Shown: piece by piece, positions 52,500-61,266 of the stretch
Numbering within the stretch: position 1 is the first letter of the stretch
Layout of the letters: every line of letters starts with the position of its first letter
Assembly (NCBI GenBank): GCA_910588145.1
Contig: CAJUPO010000003.1
Span: 124,001 to 188,000 of the forward strand
Direction of reading: 5' to 3'
Source of the DNA: an uncultured Oscillospiraceae bacterium
GTDB lineage: Bacteria; Bacillota; Clostridia; Oscillospirales; Ruminococcaceae
Length of the DNA: 64,000 nt
Notes under the pieces: model-generated
Databases searched by the model: none
What the model saw: only the letters and a program-made list of their open reading frames with translations
Told to the model about the DNA's origin: nothing
Program-made: the position numbers and the translations under genes

Positions 52500-53747
52500 T
52501 CAGAGATATGTTAGGAACTGAGACGCCAATACTACAAGAATAAGCGCAATTGGATATGTAGCCGCATAAGCTGATGCAACATTCGGTGTACCAGTCATAT
52601 TGATAAGTGCACCCAGCGCCGGAGTACTTGTCATACCGCCGCAGAGAGAACCAAGATTATTAAAGAGGCTCAGCTTAAGCACATATTTAGCAATAAAGAA
52701 ACCGATTATAAGCGGAATTACTGTCATAAGAGCGCCCCACAGGAACAGAAGCGGACCATATTCTGACAGAGTAGAAACAAAGCCTGCACCGCCGTCAACG
52801 CCGGCGCCGATAAGGAACAGTACCAATCCAAGTTCCTGGAAAATGCTCAGAAGCTTTTCGTCAACACGAAGACTCAGCTTTCCGATTCTTCCAAAATGAC
52901 CGAAAAGAAGTCCAATTATAAGCGGACCGCCGGTTGTACCAAGATTGAATGATGAACCTCCGCCTAACGGAATGTTAATGCATCCCAGTACAAGGCCAAA
53001 GATTACAGCAAGAGCAAATGAACCGAGTCCAAACTTATCCATAGAGAAGAGCTTTTTGCCCTTAAGCTTGTCAGTTGCTTCCTCATCAGTAACAACGAGC
53101 TTAGCACGTTCTTCATCCATATTTGCACGAAGAATCTTCGGAATAATCTGAACAAAAAGAACAACACCGATAACGCCGAACGGATATGCAACAGCATGAC
53201 CAACTGAAATTTGTTTATAAACTTCTTCTGTAACTGTTCCTTCAAGAGCACCCTGAGACGCTGCAAAAGCCGGAGTACTTGTAAGCGCACCTGAAAGAAG
53301 TCCAGTACTCATAGCAGAGTTCATATCCGGAACAAATAAAGTAATCAGTGCACAAGTGCCTGCGCCTGCCGCAATAATTATAGCGCCGAGCAGAACATAA
53401 GATTTAGCATTTTTCTTAAGATTCTTAAAGAAACTTGGTCCCGCAATAAGACCAACTGAGGTTACAAACAAAACCAATCCAAGATTTTGTATCAGACTAA
53501 AATAGTTACCTACCTGTCCAGCATTCTCAGCCCAGATTCCGCCCTCTTCACAAAACTTACCGTTAAAATGACCAGCGAAAAGCGCCACAAGGAAAATGGC
53601 TGCTGTACCGAGTGATACACCCTTAATGGAAATCTTGCCGATAAGATAACCAACAACAATAATTGCAAATACGAAAAACAGCACTATTGCCATTGGTTTC
53701 ATATTGAACAAAAATGTTTCGGCAACTTCAAAAAATTGAAATTTCAT
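52500..53747 (-). CDS. AspT-like aspartate:alanine exchanger family transporter
   Basis: 415 residues, about ten membrane segments in two related halves (pattern NLGLVLFVTSVGLIAGP in the first half and ELGLVLFLIGAGVDGGAG in the second, each followed by a GxLTSTPA or GGMTSTPAL motif). This is the AAEx/YbjL/YidE fold, but the two central RCK domains of YidE are missing, so it is the short form. Substrate unknown. The ATG at 53747 has AGGAGAA 6 bases upstream. A leader hairpin with a T-run precedes the gene. Confidence 0.88.
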   Translation of the reverse strand: MKFQFFEVAETFLFNMKPMAIVLFFVFAIIVVGYLIGKISIKGVSLGTAAIFLVALFAGHFNGKFCEEGGIWAENAGQVGNYFSLIQNLGLVLFVTSVGLIAGPSFFKNLKKNAKSYVLLGAIIIAAGAGTCALITLFVPDMNSAMSTGLLSGALTSTPAFAASQGALEGTVTEEVYKQISVGHAVAYPFGVIGVVLFVQIIPKILRANMDEERAKLVVTDEEATDKLKGKKLFSMDKFGLGSFALAVIFGLVLGCINIPLGGGSSFNLGTTGGPLIIGLLFGHFGRIGKLSLRVDEKLLSIFQELGLVLFLIGAGVDGGAGFVSTLSEYGPLLFLWGALMTVIPLIIGFFIAKYVLKLSLFNNLGSLCGGMTSTPALGALINMTGTPNVASAYAATYPIALILVVLASQFLTYL

Positions 53748-53839
53748 ACACTTCTCCTCTTCAATCAAAATATGCTTTTGGGGAATTTTATCTTCATTCC
53801 CATTTTACAAACTGCTTCCTGCCTGAAGAAACGTCTGTC

Positions 53840-53901
53840 TGCTCTTGAATCACACAAAAAAAGCCATCTTACCAGATAGCTGAAAACGTTTTTAAAGAGC
53901 A
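53840..53901 (-). promoter_or_regulatory. Candidate attenuator in the leader of the AspT-like gene
   Basis: Just past the predicted transcription start, the leader folds into a hairpin AGCTATCT/AGATGGCT (53881-53874 with 53869-53862) followed by seven Ts (53862-53856): an intrinsic terminator about 100 bases before the gene. The 7-base arms TGCTCTT (53901-53895) and AAGAGCA (53846-53840) enclose it and could compete with it. No named riboswitch recognised. Confidence 0.5.
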
Positions 53902-53906
53902 TTTAT

Positions 53907-53935
53907 ATTATACCATTATTAAACTATTATGTCAA
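53907..53935 (-). promoter_or_regulatory. Consensus promoter of the AspT-like gene
   Basis: Minus-strand TTGACA (53935-53930), a 17-base spacer ending TGG and TATAAT (53912-53907); both hexamers perfect with an extended -10. Confidence 0.9.
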
Positions 53936-54044
53936 GTATATCAAGTCGATTTCTTGCTGTTTTTAATATATCCATGGGCTTTGAATCTTATTTTTGTATT
54001 ATTTTCTGATTGACTATAAACGGAACCAAAATGTATCATAAAAA

Positions 54045-54073
54045 TTGACATTTATAATATAAAATACTATAAT
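54045..54073 (+). promoter_or_regulatory. Consensus promoter of the GNAT gene
   Basis: TTGACA at 54045-54050, a 17-base spacer and TATAAT at 54068-54073. Confidence 0.9.
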
Positions 54074-54121
54074 GTTTATATTATTAATAAAATATAATTT
54101 GTTAAAAGAAAGGCATAATAA

Positions 54122-54667
54122 ATGAAACTTATAAATTTTAATCCAAATTCTCACGGTAAAGAATTAAACGAATTATATCTGACCGCTTTTCCGAAATATG
54201 AAAGAAAACCATTTGATATGATTCTAGAGGGAGCTGAGAAAGGAAATTATGAAATTCTTTCCATTGAAAGCGATACAGGAAAATTTTTAGGACTCGCCAT
54301 TACAATTTTGTATGAAGGATATGCACTTTTGGACTACTTTGCTGTTTTAGAAACAGAAAGAGGAAACGGTATCGGTACAAAAGCCCTTAACCTCCTTACA
54401 GACCGTTATAACGGAAAAAAATTTTTTCTTGAATCTGAAAGCACAGCTGTTCCATGCAGTAACTTAAATCAGCGTTTTAGAAGAAAAAAATTTTATGAAA
54501 AATGCGGTATGACCGCTTTGAACTTTCAGGTTGATCTTTTTGGTACAATAATGGAAATTCTTGCGTATAACTGCACCATAACCTTTGAAGAATATTACAG
54601 CATTCAGAAAAAAATACTTCCCCAAAAATTTGCAGATAAAATCAGTTTAGCGCCAACTACAACATAA
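54122..54667 (+). CDS. GNAT-family N-acetyltransferase
   Basis: 181 residues. The family core is seen as YALLDYFAVLETERGNGIGTKAL in two parts (about 70-92), where RGNGIGT is the acetyl-CoA pyrophosphate loop, followed by FFLESES. The acceptor is unknown. Single-gene unit; AAAGG precedes the ATG. Confidence 0.83.
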   Translation: MKLINFNPNSHGKELNELYLTAFPKYERKPFDMILEGAEKGNYEILSIESDTGKFLGLAITILYEGYALLDYFAVLETERGNGIGTKALNLLTDRYNGKKFFLESESTAVPCSNLNQRFRRKKFYEKCGMTALNFQVDLFGTIMEILAYNCTITFEEYYSIQKKILPQKFADKISLAPTTT

Positions 54668-54700
54668 AAAGTTTATTTTACCCACTTTTTCATTTTTACA

Positions 54701-54729
54701 TTGACAGAATATATATATAATGGTAAAAT
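54701..54729 (+). promoter_or_regulatory. Promoter of the TrpB2-type gene
   Basis: TTGACA at 54701-54706, a 17-base spacer ending TGG and TAAAAT at 54724-54729. Confidence 0.85.
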
Positions 54730-54775
54730 AAATATATGTTTTTATATAATTAACTTAAAGTGAGGTATTAGTTCC

Positions 54776-56149
54776 ATGGACAGTAAAATTCCATATAAAA
54801 TTTATCTTGACGAAAATGAAATGCCAAAACAATGGTATAACGTAAGAGCTGATATGAAAATTAAGCCTGCACCGCTTCTTAATCCAGCTACAATGAAACC
54901 TATGACTCTTGAGGAACTAAGCGGAGTTTTCTGTACAGAACTTGCAAAGCAGGAACTTGATAATGATACTGCTTATTTTGATATACCTGATGAGATATGT
55001 GATTTTTATAAAATGTATCGTCCGTCTCCCCTCGTACGTGCATATTTTCTGGAAAAAGCTCTCGGCACCCCAGCTAAAATATATTATAAATTTGAAGGCA
55101 ATAATACTTCCGGAAGTCATAAGCTAAACAGTGCAATTGCCCAGGCTTATTATGCTAAACAGCAGGGTCTGAAGGGCGTAACAACAGAAACAGGCGCTGG
55201 ACAATGGGGTACTGCTCTTTCAATGGCTTGCTCTTATTTTGATCTTGACTGCAAGGTTTTCATGGTTAAGGTTTCATACGAACAGAAGCCTTTCAGACGT
55301 GAAGTCATGAGAACATACGGAGCTTCTGTAACTCCTTCACCATCTGAAACTACTAATGTAGGTAAAAAAATTCTTCAGCAGCATCCGGGAACATCCGGTT
55401 CTTTGGGCTGTGCAATTTCAGAAGCTGTTGAAACTGCTGTTTCAAGCGAAGGATACAGATACGTTTTAGGATCTGTTTTATCACAGGTTCTGCTTCACCA
55501 GTCAATAATCGGTCTTGAATCCATGGCGGCTTGCGATAAGTATGATATAAAGCCTGATATTATTATTGGCTGCGCTGGAGGGGGTTCCAATCTCGGCGGT
55601 CTTATTTCTCCTTTTATGGGAAGAAAACTCAGAGGCGAAGCTGACTATAAGTTTATTGCTGTTGAACCGGCTTCATGTCCGTCAATGACAAGAGGAACAT
55701 ATGCATATGATTTTTGTGATACCGGAATGGTTTGTCCGCTGTCAAAAATGTACACGCTTGGAAGCGGATTTATTCCATCAGCAAATCATGCCGGAGGTCT
55801 CCGCTATCACGGTATGAGCAGTGTGGTTTCTGAGCTTTATAATGAAGGGCTTATTGAAGCTAAATCAGTTGACCAGACATCTGTATTTGACGCTGCAACT
55901 ATGTTTGCAAGAATTGAAGGAACTCTTCCTGCACCGGAAAGCAGTCATGCTATCAGAGCAGCAATTGACGAAGCTTTAAAATGCAAGGAAACTGGAGAAG
56001 AAAAGACAATTCTGTTTGGTCTTACCGGCACAGGATATTTTGATATGGCTGCATATCAGAAATATAATGACGGTGTAATGTCCGATTATATTCCGACAGA
56101 TAAGGAACTTGCAGAAAGTATAGCAAAAATGCCAAAGGTTGAATTATAA
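54776..56149 (+). CDS. trpB: TrpB-like PLP enzyme (TrpB2 type)
   Basis: 457 residues, longer than classical TrpB (about 400). PLP Lys116 in SGSHKLNSA, the GAGQWG motif near 140 and the phosphate loop CAGGGSNLGG near 263 are intact. TrpB2 proteins make tryptophan from indole and serine and often occur without TrpA as indole salvagers; no trp gene adjoins it here, which fits. AGTGAGG precedes the ATG at some distance. Confidence 0.93.
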   Translation: MDSKIPYKIYLDENEMPKQWYNVRADMKIKPAPLLNPATMKPMTLEELSGVFCTELAKQELDNDTAYFDIPDEICDFYKMYRPSPLVRAYFLEKALGTPAKIYYKFEGNNTSGSHKLNSAIAQAYYAKQQGLKGVTTETGAGQWGTALSMACSYFDLDCKVFMVKVSYEQKPFRREVMRTYGASVTPSPSETTNVGKKILQQHPGTSGSLGCAISEAVETAVSSEGYRYVLGSVLSQVLLHQSIIGLESMAACDKYDIKPDIIIGCAGGGSNLGGLISPFMGRKLRGEADYKFIAVEPASCPSMTRGTYAYDFCDTGMVCPLSKMYTLGSGFIPSANHAGGLRYHGMSSVVSELYNEGLIEAKSVDQTSVFDAATMFARIEGTLPAPESSHAIRAAIDEALKCKETGEEKTILFGLTGTGYFDMAAYQKYNDGVMSDYIPTDKELAESIAKMPKVEL

Positions 56150-56156
56150 TATTTTT

Positions 56157-56186
56157 AAGAACGCCTAATTCAAGGCGTTCTTTTTT
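56157..56186 (+). terminator. Terminator of the TrpB2 gene
   Basis: Stem AAGAACGCCT (56157-56166)/AGGCGTTCTT (56173-56182) followed by TTTT. Confidence 0.92.
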
Positions 56187-56189
56187 CAA

Positions 56190-56219
56190 AAGAAAAACGG
56201 CAGAATATTCTGCCGTTTT
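56190..56219 (-). terminator. Terminator of metK
   Basis: Stem AAAACGGCAGA (56194-56204)/TCTGCCGTTTT (56209-56219), 4-base loop, T-run on the minus strand. Confidence 0.9.
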
Positions 56220-56231
56220 ATTTGTTTATAT

Positions 56232-57419
56232 TTAAAGCTCTGCAAGCTCAGCCTTAATAGCGTCAATCTTATCTGTTTTTTCCCAGGTAACACCCAAATC
56301 TTCACGTCCCATATGTCCGTATGCTGCAAGCTTTCTATACTGCGGTTTCTTCAAGTCAAGCATCTTTATAATAGATGACGGTCTTAAATCGAATACCTTG
56401 TCAACAGCAGCAGACAGCTTGTCCTCATCAACCTTACCCGTTCCAAAGGTATCAACAAGAACTGAAACTGGTTTTGCTACACCTATTGCATACGCCAACT
56501 GAACCTCGCACTTGTCTGCTAATCCGGCTGCTACAATGTTTTTGGCAATGTATCTTGCCGCATAAGCTGCTGAACGGTCAACCTTGGTTGGGTCCTTACC
56601 AGAAAAGGCGCCGCCTCCGTGACGGGAATATCCGCCGTATGTATCTACAATAATTTTACGTCCGGTAAGACCGCTGTCACCCTGAGGACCACCGGTAACA
56701 AATCTTCCGGTTGGGTTAATATAATACTTTGTATCCCCGTCAACAAGTTCAGCGGGAACAATTGGCTTTATTACATATTCCATTATATCTTTTTTAATCT
56801 GTTCAAGCTGAATTTCAGGCGCATGCTGTGAGGAAACAACAATTGTTTCGATTCGTACAGGCTTATCACCGTCATATTCAACTGTTACCTGAGTTTTTCC
56901 GTCCGGACGCAGATATCTTAAGGTTCCGTCTTTTCTTACCGCAGTCAGCTTTAAAGCAAGCTTATGGGCAAGCGAAATAGGCATAGGCATAAGCTCCGGT
57001 GTTTCATTGCAGGCATATCCAAACATAAGTCCCTGATCTCCGGCACCAGTAGAATTATCGTCAGATATTTCACCCTCTTTGGATTCAAGAGCTTCATTAA
57101 CGCCCATTGCAATATCAGCAGATTGTTCATCTATTGTTGTCATAACAGCGCAGGTATGTCCGTCAAAACCAAACTTAGCCCTGTCATAGCCTATATTTAC
57201 AATAACGTCCCTTGCTATTTTCGGTATATCGGCATAAGCTTTAGTGCTGATTTCGCCCATACACATTACCATACCTGTTGTACAAACTGTTTCGCAGGCA
57301 ACTCTTGAATCAGGGTCCTGTTCAAGAAGTGCGTCAAGCACTGCGTCAGAAATCTGGTCACAGATTTTGTCAGGATGCCCCTCGGTAACTGATTCTGAAG
57401 TAAAGAATTTTTTTGCCAT
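56232..57419 (-). CDS. metK: S-adenosylmethionine synthetase
   Basis: 395 residues. Makes SAM from methionine and [23 protein letters not shown] in two parts opens the protein; [12 protein letters not shown] near 118 and the [16 protein letters not shown] loop near 259-274 are intact. Regulated by the SAM-I riboswitch in its leader (57473-57617), giving feedback by its product. Confidence 0.97.
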   Translation of the reverse strand: MAKKFFTSESVTEGHPDKICDQISDAVLDALLEQDPDSRVACETVCTTGMVMCMGEISTKAYADIPKIARDVIVNIGYDRAKFGFDGHTCAVMTTIDEQSADIAMGVNEALESKEGEISDDNSTGAGDQGLMFGYACNETPELMPMPISLAHKLALKLTAVRKDGTLRYLRPDGKTQVTVEYDGDKPVRIETIVVSSQHAPEIQLEQIKKDIMEYVIKPIVPAELVDGDTKYYINPTGRFVTGGPQGDSGLTGRKIIVDTYGGYSRHGGGAFSGKDPTKVDRSAAYAARYIAKNIVAAGLADKCEVQLAYAIGVAKPVSVLVDTFGTGKVDEDKLSAAVDKVFDLRPSSIIKMLDLKKPQYRKLAAYGHMGREDLGVTWEKTDKIDAIKAELAEL

Positions 57420-57472
57420 TGATATTCTCCTTTTAAAAATATTCAGAAAACTTCACCTATTTAAAAGAAAAA

Positions 57473-57617
57473 GCATCCGAAATAACATCCGAATGCAGTG
57501 ATTTTATAAAAAATCCTCATCTCTCGGATAAACCGCAGGAATTAGCACCTTTCTTGCTAAAGCAATTAGGTTGCCGGGCTTCATAGGACCTGTTCCTCCA
57601 CCGCTCTTGATAAGGCG
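57473..57617 (-). promoter_or_regulatory. SAM-I riboswitch with terminator upstream of metK
   Basis: The minus strand carries the S-box features in order: P1 5' arm CCTTATCAAGAG, GGTGGAGG, GGTCCTATGAAGCCCGGCAACC, AAGGTGCTAATTCCTGC and the P1 3' arm GAGAGATGAGG (aptamer about 57515-57617). A terminator stem GCATTCG/CGGATGC (57473-57496) with a T-run follows. SAM binding is expected to stop transcription before metK. Confidence 0.97.
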
Positions 57618-57634
57618 AAAATTTTTCTGTTTAT

Positions 57635-57663
57635 ATTATATACCATTGTGTTTTCTTTGTCAA
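57635..57663 (-). promoter_or_regulatory. Consensus promoter of metK
   Basis: Minus-strand TTGACA (57663-57658), a 17-base spacer and TATAAT (57640-57635). Confidence 0.9.
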
Positions 57664-57686
57664 TATAAATTGAAAAAAGTATAAAA

Positions 57687-57719
57687 AAATCACTACTGAC
57701 TTTAAGTCAATAGTGATTT
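57687..57719 (-). terminator. Terminator of the yqeG-efp operon
   Basis: Stem AAATCACTA/TAGTGATTT with an inner TGACTT/AAGTCA stem, followed on the minus strand by TTTTTTT. Confidence 0.9.
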
Positions 57720-57747
57720 CAATACTATAAATAAGAATCAGATTTTA

Positions 57748-58209
57748 TTAATTTTCCTCTGATTCTTCAGCGTCTGCAAGCTCAATGTCATTAAAATCGA
57801 ATTCAAGATTAAGTCCGCAGTTAGGACAGTCAATTGAACCCTCTTCAAGCATATACTCATCAAGTATTACAGTATCGCCGCAGCCGGGACAGCAAACTTC
57901 ATAAAGCTCATCACTGTCAAAGTCAAAATCGTCATCGTCACACTCATCGCAATCACATTCGCAATCGCAGTCACAATCATTCTCATCGAAATCGTAAAGA
58001 TCTTCTTCAACATCACCGAGATCGGAGTCAAGAATATCGCAGAGTTCAGAAAGCTCGTCTACCTGTGACTGAAGATCGTCAATATACATAACCATCTCAT
58101 TCATCACATCTGCCATCTGAAGCAGAGCCTTTCCTTCCTTTGTAGACGAATCAATATCAAGACCGTCAATTAATCCCTGCAAATAAGACATTTTTTCACC
58201 AAGCTTCAT
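57748..58209 (-). CDS. CD1247-like protein with acidic Cys repeat and zinc ribbon
   Basis: 153 residues. A helical N-terminal domain of the CD1247 type (MSYLQGLIDGLDID, TKEGKALLQMADVM, to about 75), a middle stretch that alternates Asp/Glu with eight cysteines (about 78-93), and a C-terminal zinc ribbon CCPGCG...CPNCG (about 107-132). Found in Clostridia, function unknown; DNA or metal binding is suggested by the ribbon. Last gene of the operon, 36 bases after efp. An in-frame Met at residue 7 is an alternative start. Confidence 0.82.
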   Translation of the reverse strand: MKLGEKMSYLQGLIDGLDIDSSTKEGKALLQMADVMNEMVMYIDDLQSQVDELSELCDILDSDLGDVEEDLYDFDENDCDCDCECDCDECDDDDFDFDSDELYEVCCPGCGDTVILDEYMLEEGSIDCPNCGLNLEFDFNDIELADAEESEEN

Positions 58210-58245
58210 TGTAAAACCTCCTAAAATTAAAATATAGGTTTAAAC

Positions 58246-58803
58246 TTATGCTCTTTCCATGTATTCGCCTGTTCTTGTATCAATTCTAACCATATCATCC
58301 TGATTTATAAATAAAGGAACTCTGATTTCTGCACCTGTTTCAAGTGTAGCAGGCTTTGTAGCATTAGTTGCTGTGTCGCCCTTTATACCAGGTTCAGTTT
58401 CAGTAACAGCAAGCTCTACAAAAGTAGGAGGCTCAACTGCAAAAACATTGCCCTTATAGGAACAGATCTTGCAGATCATTTCTTCCTTTACAAACTTAAA
58501 GTTATCTCCAAGAACATCAGCGCCGATTGGCACCTGCTCATATGTTTCCATATCCATAAAGTAATAAAGCTGACCGTCATTGTAAGAATACTGCATATCC
58601 TTTCTTTCAATGAAAGCAGTCGGATATTTATCGGTAGGGTTGAATGAACGTTCAACAACCGCACCTGTTATAACATTCTTAAATTTTGTTCTTACGAAAG
58701 CTGCACCCTTACCAGGCTTAACATGCTGAAATTCAATTACCTGAACAACATTTCCATCAAGTTCAAATGTCACGCCGTTTCTGAAATCGCCTGCTGTAAT
58801 CAT
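58246..58803 (-). CDS. efp: Elongation factor P
   Basis: 185 residues with three beta-barrel domains. Relieves ribosome stalling at polyproline. The tip loop carries KPGKGAAF with Lys32, the residue modified in many species; no EpmA/B-type modification gene is visible. AGGAGG precedes the ATG. Shares an operon with aroQ and the Xaa-Pro peptidase, the usual Firmicutes arrangement, which is apt as both deal with proline-containing peptides. Confidence 0.97.
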   Translation of the reverse strand: MITAGDFRNGVTFELDGNVVQVIEFQHVKPGKGAAFVRTKFKNVITGAVVERSFNPTDKYPTAFIERKDMQYSYNDGQLYYFMDMETYEQVPIGADVLGDNFKFVKEEMICKICSYKGNVFAVEPPTFVELAVTETEPGIKGDTATNATKPATLETGAEIRVPLFINQDDMVRIDTRTGEYMERA

Positions 58804-58889
58804 AAAATACCTCCAAAAAATAACATACTAATAATAGTTGTAACTTATTTATAATAATACTACAAAATGACTTTTTTTGCAATACCCTT

Positions 58890-59954
58890 TTATAAAATTA
58901 TCATATTTTTAGGGCATTTTGTTAAATTTACACATGATTTTTCAGTAACAACAACGAAATCCTCGATTCTCACTCCAAATTCACCAGGCAGATAAATCCC
59001 TGGTTCAACCGTCACTACCATATTTTCTTCAAGAACTGTTTTTGACCGAATTGACGCTGTGGGATACTCATGTATTTCCATTCCCACTCCGTGACCGAGA
59101 GCGTGACCGAAGTAATCCCCGTAACCTGCACTGCTGATTATTTCTCTTGCCGCATTATCGAGTTCTTCTCCGGTAATTCCAGCCTTTACAAAGGAAATTG
59201 CCGCTTGCTGTGCCTCAAGCACCTTGTTATATATTTCGGTCATCTTTTCAGACGGCTGTCCCACGCAAACGGTTCTTGTCATATCGCTGTGATATCCGTC
59301 CACGACTGCTCCGAAATCCATCAGCACAAAATCGCCGTTCTTAACTTTAGTATCCCCCGGAACGCCATGGGGCATAGACGTATTGGCTCCTGTAAGCACG
59401 ATAGTTTCAAAGGAAAGTTCTTCTGCTCCCCCCTGAAGCATATAACTATCAAGCATAAGTGAAATTGCCCGTTCAGTTTTTCCAGGCTCAATAAATTTCA
59501 AAATTTTATCAAAAGCCTCTTCAGCGATACGCTGTGCTTTAGTAATTCTTTCTATCTCATCAGGAAATTTAACAGTACGCATATCATAAATGCCACGGCT
59601 TAAATCATCATTGTCAATAAATTCAAATTCTGGAAGGCTTCTTTTCATCATATTCAGCCGGCTTACAGTCATATCCATAGATTCCACGGCAACAGTCTTA
59701 ACGCCATGCTCTTTAAATATATCGTTAAGCTGTTTAGAAAGATTATCTGACTGTTTTATAACGGTACAATTTTTAACAGTTTTTTCCGCCTTTTCAATAT
59801 ATCTAAAATCTATTATTAAGCAGGCTTCTTCACGAAAAACAACTACAATTCCCGCAGAGGATTTCATACCTGTAAAATATCTTCTGTTAACATCCGACGT
59901 AATCAAAGCGGCGTCAGCTCCGTCCGGCAATCTGAATCCCTTTAGTCTATCCAT
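58890..59954 (-). CDS. pepP: Xaa-Pro aminopeptidase (M24)
   Basis: 354 residues. A creatinase-like N-terminal domain (1-125) and a pita-bread M24 domain with the five metal ligands in MDFGAVVDGYHSDMTRT (two Asp), FGHALGHGVGME (His), TVEPGIY (Glu) and GVRIEDFV (Glu). Cleaves peptides with proline at the second position. The ATG overlaps the last 8 bases of aroQ (ATGGATAA). The exact specificity (PepP or PepQ) is uncertain. Confidence 0.93.
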   Translation of the reverse strand: MDRLKGFRLPDGADAALITSDVNRRYFTGMKSSAGIVVVFREEACLIIDFRYIEKAEKTVKNCTVIKQSDNLSKQLNDIFKEHGVKTVAVESMDMTVSRLNMMKRSLPEFEFIDNDDLSRGIYDMRTVKFPDEIERITKAQRIAEEAFDKILKFIEPGKTERAISLMLDSYMLQGGAEELSFETIVLTGANTSMPHGVPGDTKVKNGDFVLMDFGAVVDGYHSDMTRTVCVGQPSEKMTEIYNKVLEAQQAAISFVKAGITGEELDNAAREIISSAGYGDYFGHALGHGVGMEIHEYPTASIRSKTVLEENMVVTVEPGIYLPGEFGVRIEDFVVVTEKSCVNLTKCPKNMIIL

Positions 59955-60381
59955 TATACTTCACCAATGCGTCCATAGCCATAAGGTAACTGCTTAAACC
60001 GAATCCTGAAATACTGCCGCAGCATACCGGACCAATTACAGATTTGCTTCTAAATTCATCGCGGGCAAAAACATTGCTGATGTGAACCTCTACAACCGGA
60101 ATTTTCACTGCTGATATTGCATCCCTGATAGCATAACTGTAATGCGTATAAGCGCCGGCATTGATAACAACACCGTCAAAGCTTTTTCTTGCATTGTGAA
60201 GCTTATCTATAATAGCGCCCTCATGGTTGGACTGAAAAATCTCACATTTAGCTCCCAGTTCCTCAGCTTTGTCCATTATCAGGGTAGTAAGAAATTCATA
60301 GGATTCATCTCCGTAAATCCCAGGTTCTCTTTCCCCGAGTAAATTTAGATTAGGACCGTTTATAACAAGAATTTTTTTCAT
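59947..60381 (-). CDS. aroQ: Type II 3-dehydroquinate dehydratase
   Basis: 144 residues. Third step of the shikimate pathway, dehydrating 3-dehydroquinate. VINGPNLNLLGEREPGIYG in two parts holds the catalytic Tyr and the flexible loop Arg; GVVINAGAYTHYSYAIRDA and VEVHISNVFARDEFR complete the active site. The ATG at 60381 (MKKILVI) gives the normal family length; a longer frame begins at 60408 inside the upstream gene. Acts after AroB (16.7 kb); the two are in different operons. Confidence 0.96.
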   Translation of the reverse strand: MKKILVINGPNLNLLGEREPGIYGDESYEFLTTLIMDKAEELGAKCEIFQSNHEGAIIDKLHNARKSFDGVVINAGAYTHYSYAIRDAISAVKIPVVEVHISNVFARDEFRSKSVIGPVCCGSISGFGLSSYLMAMDALVKYNG

Positions 60382-60388
60382 ATATATA

Positions 60389-61252
60389 TCATATCCTTTC
60401 GGTATCAAAGCTCATATAGCTTTTCTTCATTGTCAGTGCGTCCTCTGCCTGAGTACCGGCGCTTTCGCATATAAATACCGGTGAAAGATCCTTTTGCGCC
60501 ACAAGCTCCATAAGAGGTTCAAATTCCGGTCCGTATACGCTGTCCTCAAAAGTCAGGTGCTTTTTTTCTCCGCCCGGATCAGTATACATAATTTTTGAAA
60601 AGTGACTGTGAAAAATTTTAAGCCTGTCCGTCCCCAGTTGGTTTTCAATCTTATTAAGTATATCAAGATAATCTTCTCTGCCCTTTATTCCGCCCAAGGT
60701 CCTTGCATTAAGATGCCCAAAATCTATACAAGGGATAAACGTATCGTCAATCTGACAGAGTCTGAGAACTTCTTCAAGATTCCCAAGCTGATTGACCTTT
60801 CCCATGGTTTCAGGACAAAAATGAACGGCTTCATAGCCCCGTGCGACCGCCTCCTGCCTTGCATTTTTCAGCGTTTCCTCAGCATAACACATTGCTTCTT
60901 CACGGCTCATTTTTGAACATGAACCGCTGTGTATAACTATTCTGTCAGCGCCGATTTTAAGCGCTGCCTCACAGCTTTGCAATATGTAATTAATACTGTT
61001 GCTGCGCTTTTCCTCATCAATTGACGAAAGTGATATAAAATATGGGGCATGCAGAGATAAGCTGATTTTATGTTCCTGCGCCCTTTTCCTTAAACTATCT
61101 GCAAGTTTATCAGATACCCTAACGCCTCTTCCGCATTGGTATTCATAATGGTCAAGCCCCATCTTTTTAAGAAATTCCGGAGCTTCAACTGTTGATTTAT
61201 ATTTGGCAGAAAAACTTTCCGAATTTCCCGCCGGACCAAATTTTGCTCCCAC
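60389..61252 (-). CDS. nfo: Endonuclease IV-like AP endonuclease (Nfo family)
   Basis: 287 residues, TIM-barrel. Metal ligands of endonuclease IV-like enzymes are seen in SLHAPYFISL (His), ADRIVIHSGS (His), VHFCPETMG (Glu), PCIDFGHLNA (Asp, His), KIFHSHFSKI (His) and FICESAGT (Glu). The sequence departs from canonical Nfo at the N-terminus, so it may act on another damaged or modified nucleotide; AP endonuclease is the best call. In operon between the membrane protein and aroQ. Confidence 0.88.
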   Translation of the reverse strand: MGAKFGPAGNSESFSAKYKSTVEAPEFLKKMGLDHYEYQCGRGVRVSDKLADSLRKRAQEHKISLSLHAPYFISLSSIDEEKRSNSINYILQSCEAALKIGADRIVIHSGSCSKMSREEAMCYAEETLKNARQEAVARGYEAVHFCPETMGKVNQLGNLEEVLRLCQIDDTFIPCIDFGHLNARTLGGIKGREDYLDILNKIENQLGTDRLKIFHSHFSKIMYTDPGGEKKHLTFEDSVYGPEFEPLMELVAQKDLSPVFICESAGTQAEDALTMKKSYMSFDTERI

Positions 61253-61266
61253 AAAGTCCTCCTGAT

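Noticed and set aside
57515..57617. T-box considered for metK leader
   Set aside because: All blocks match SAM-I; no T-box bulge is present.
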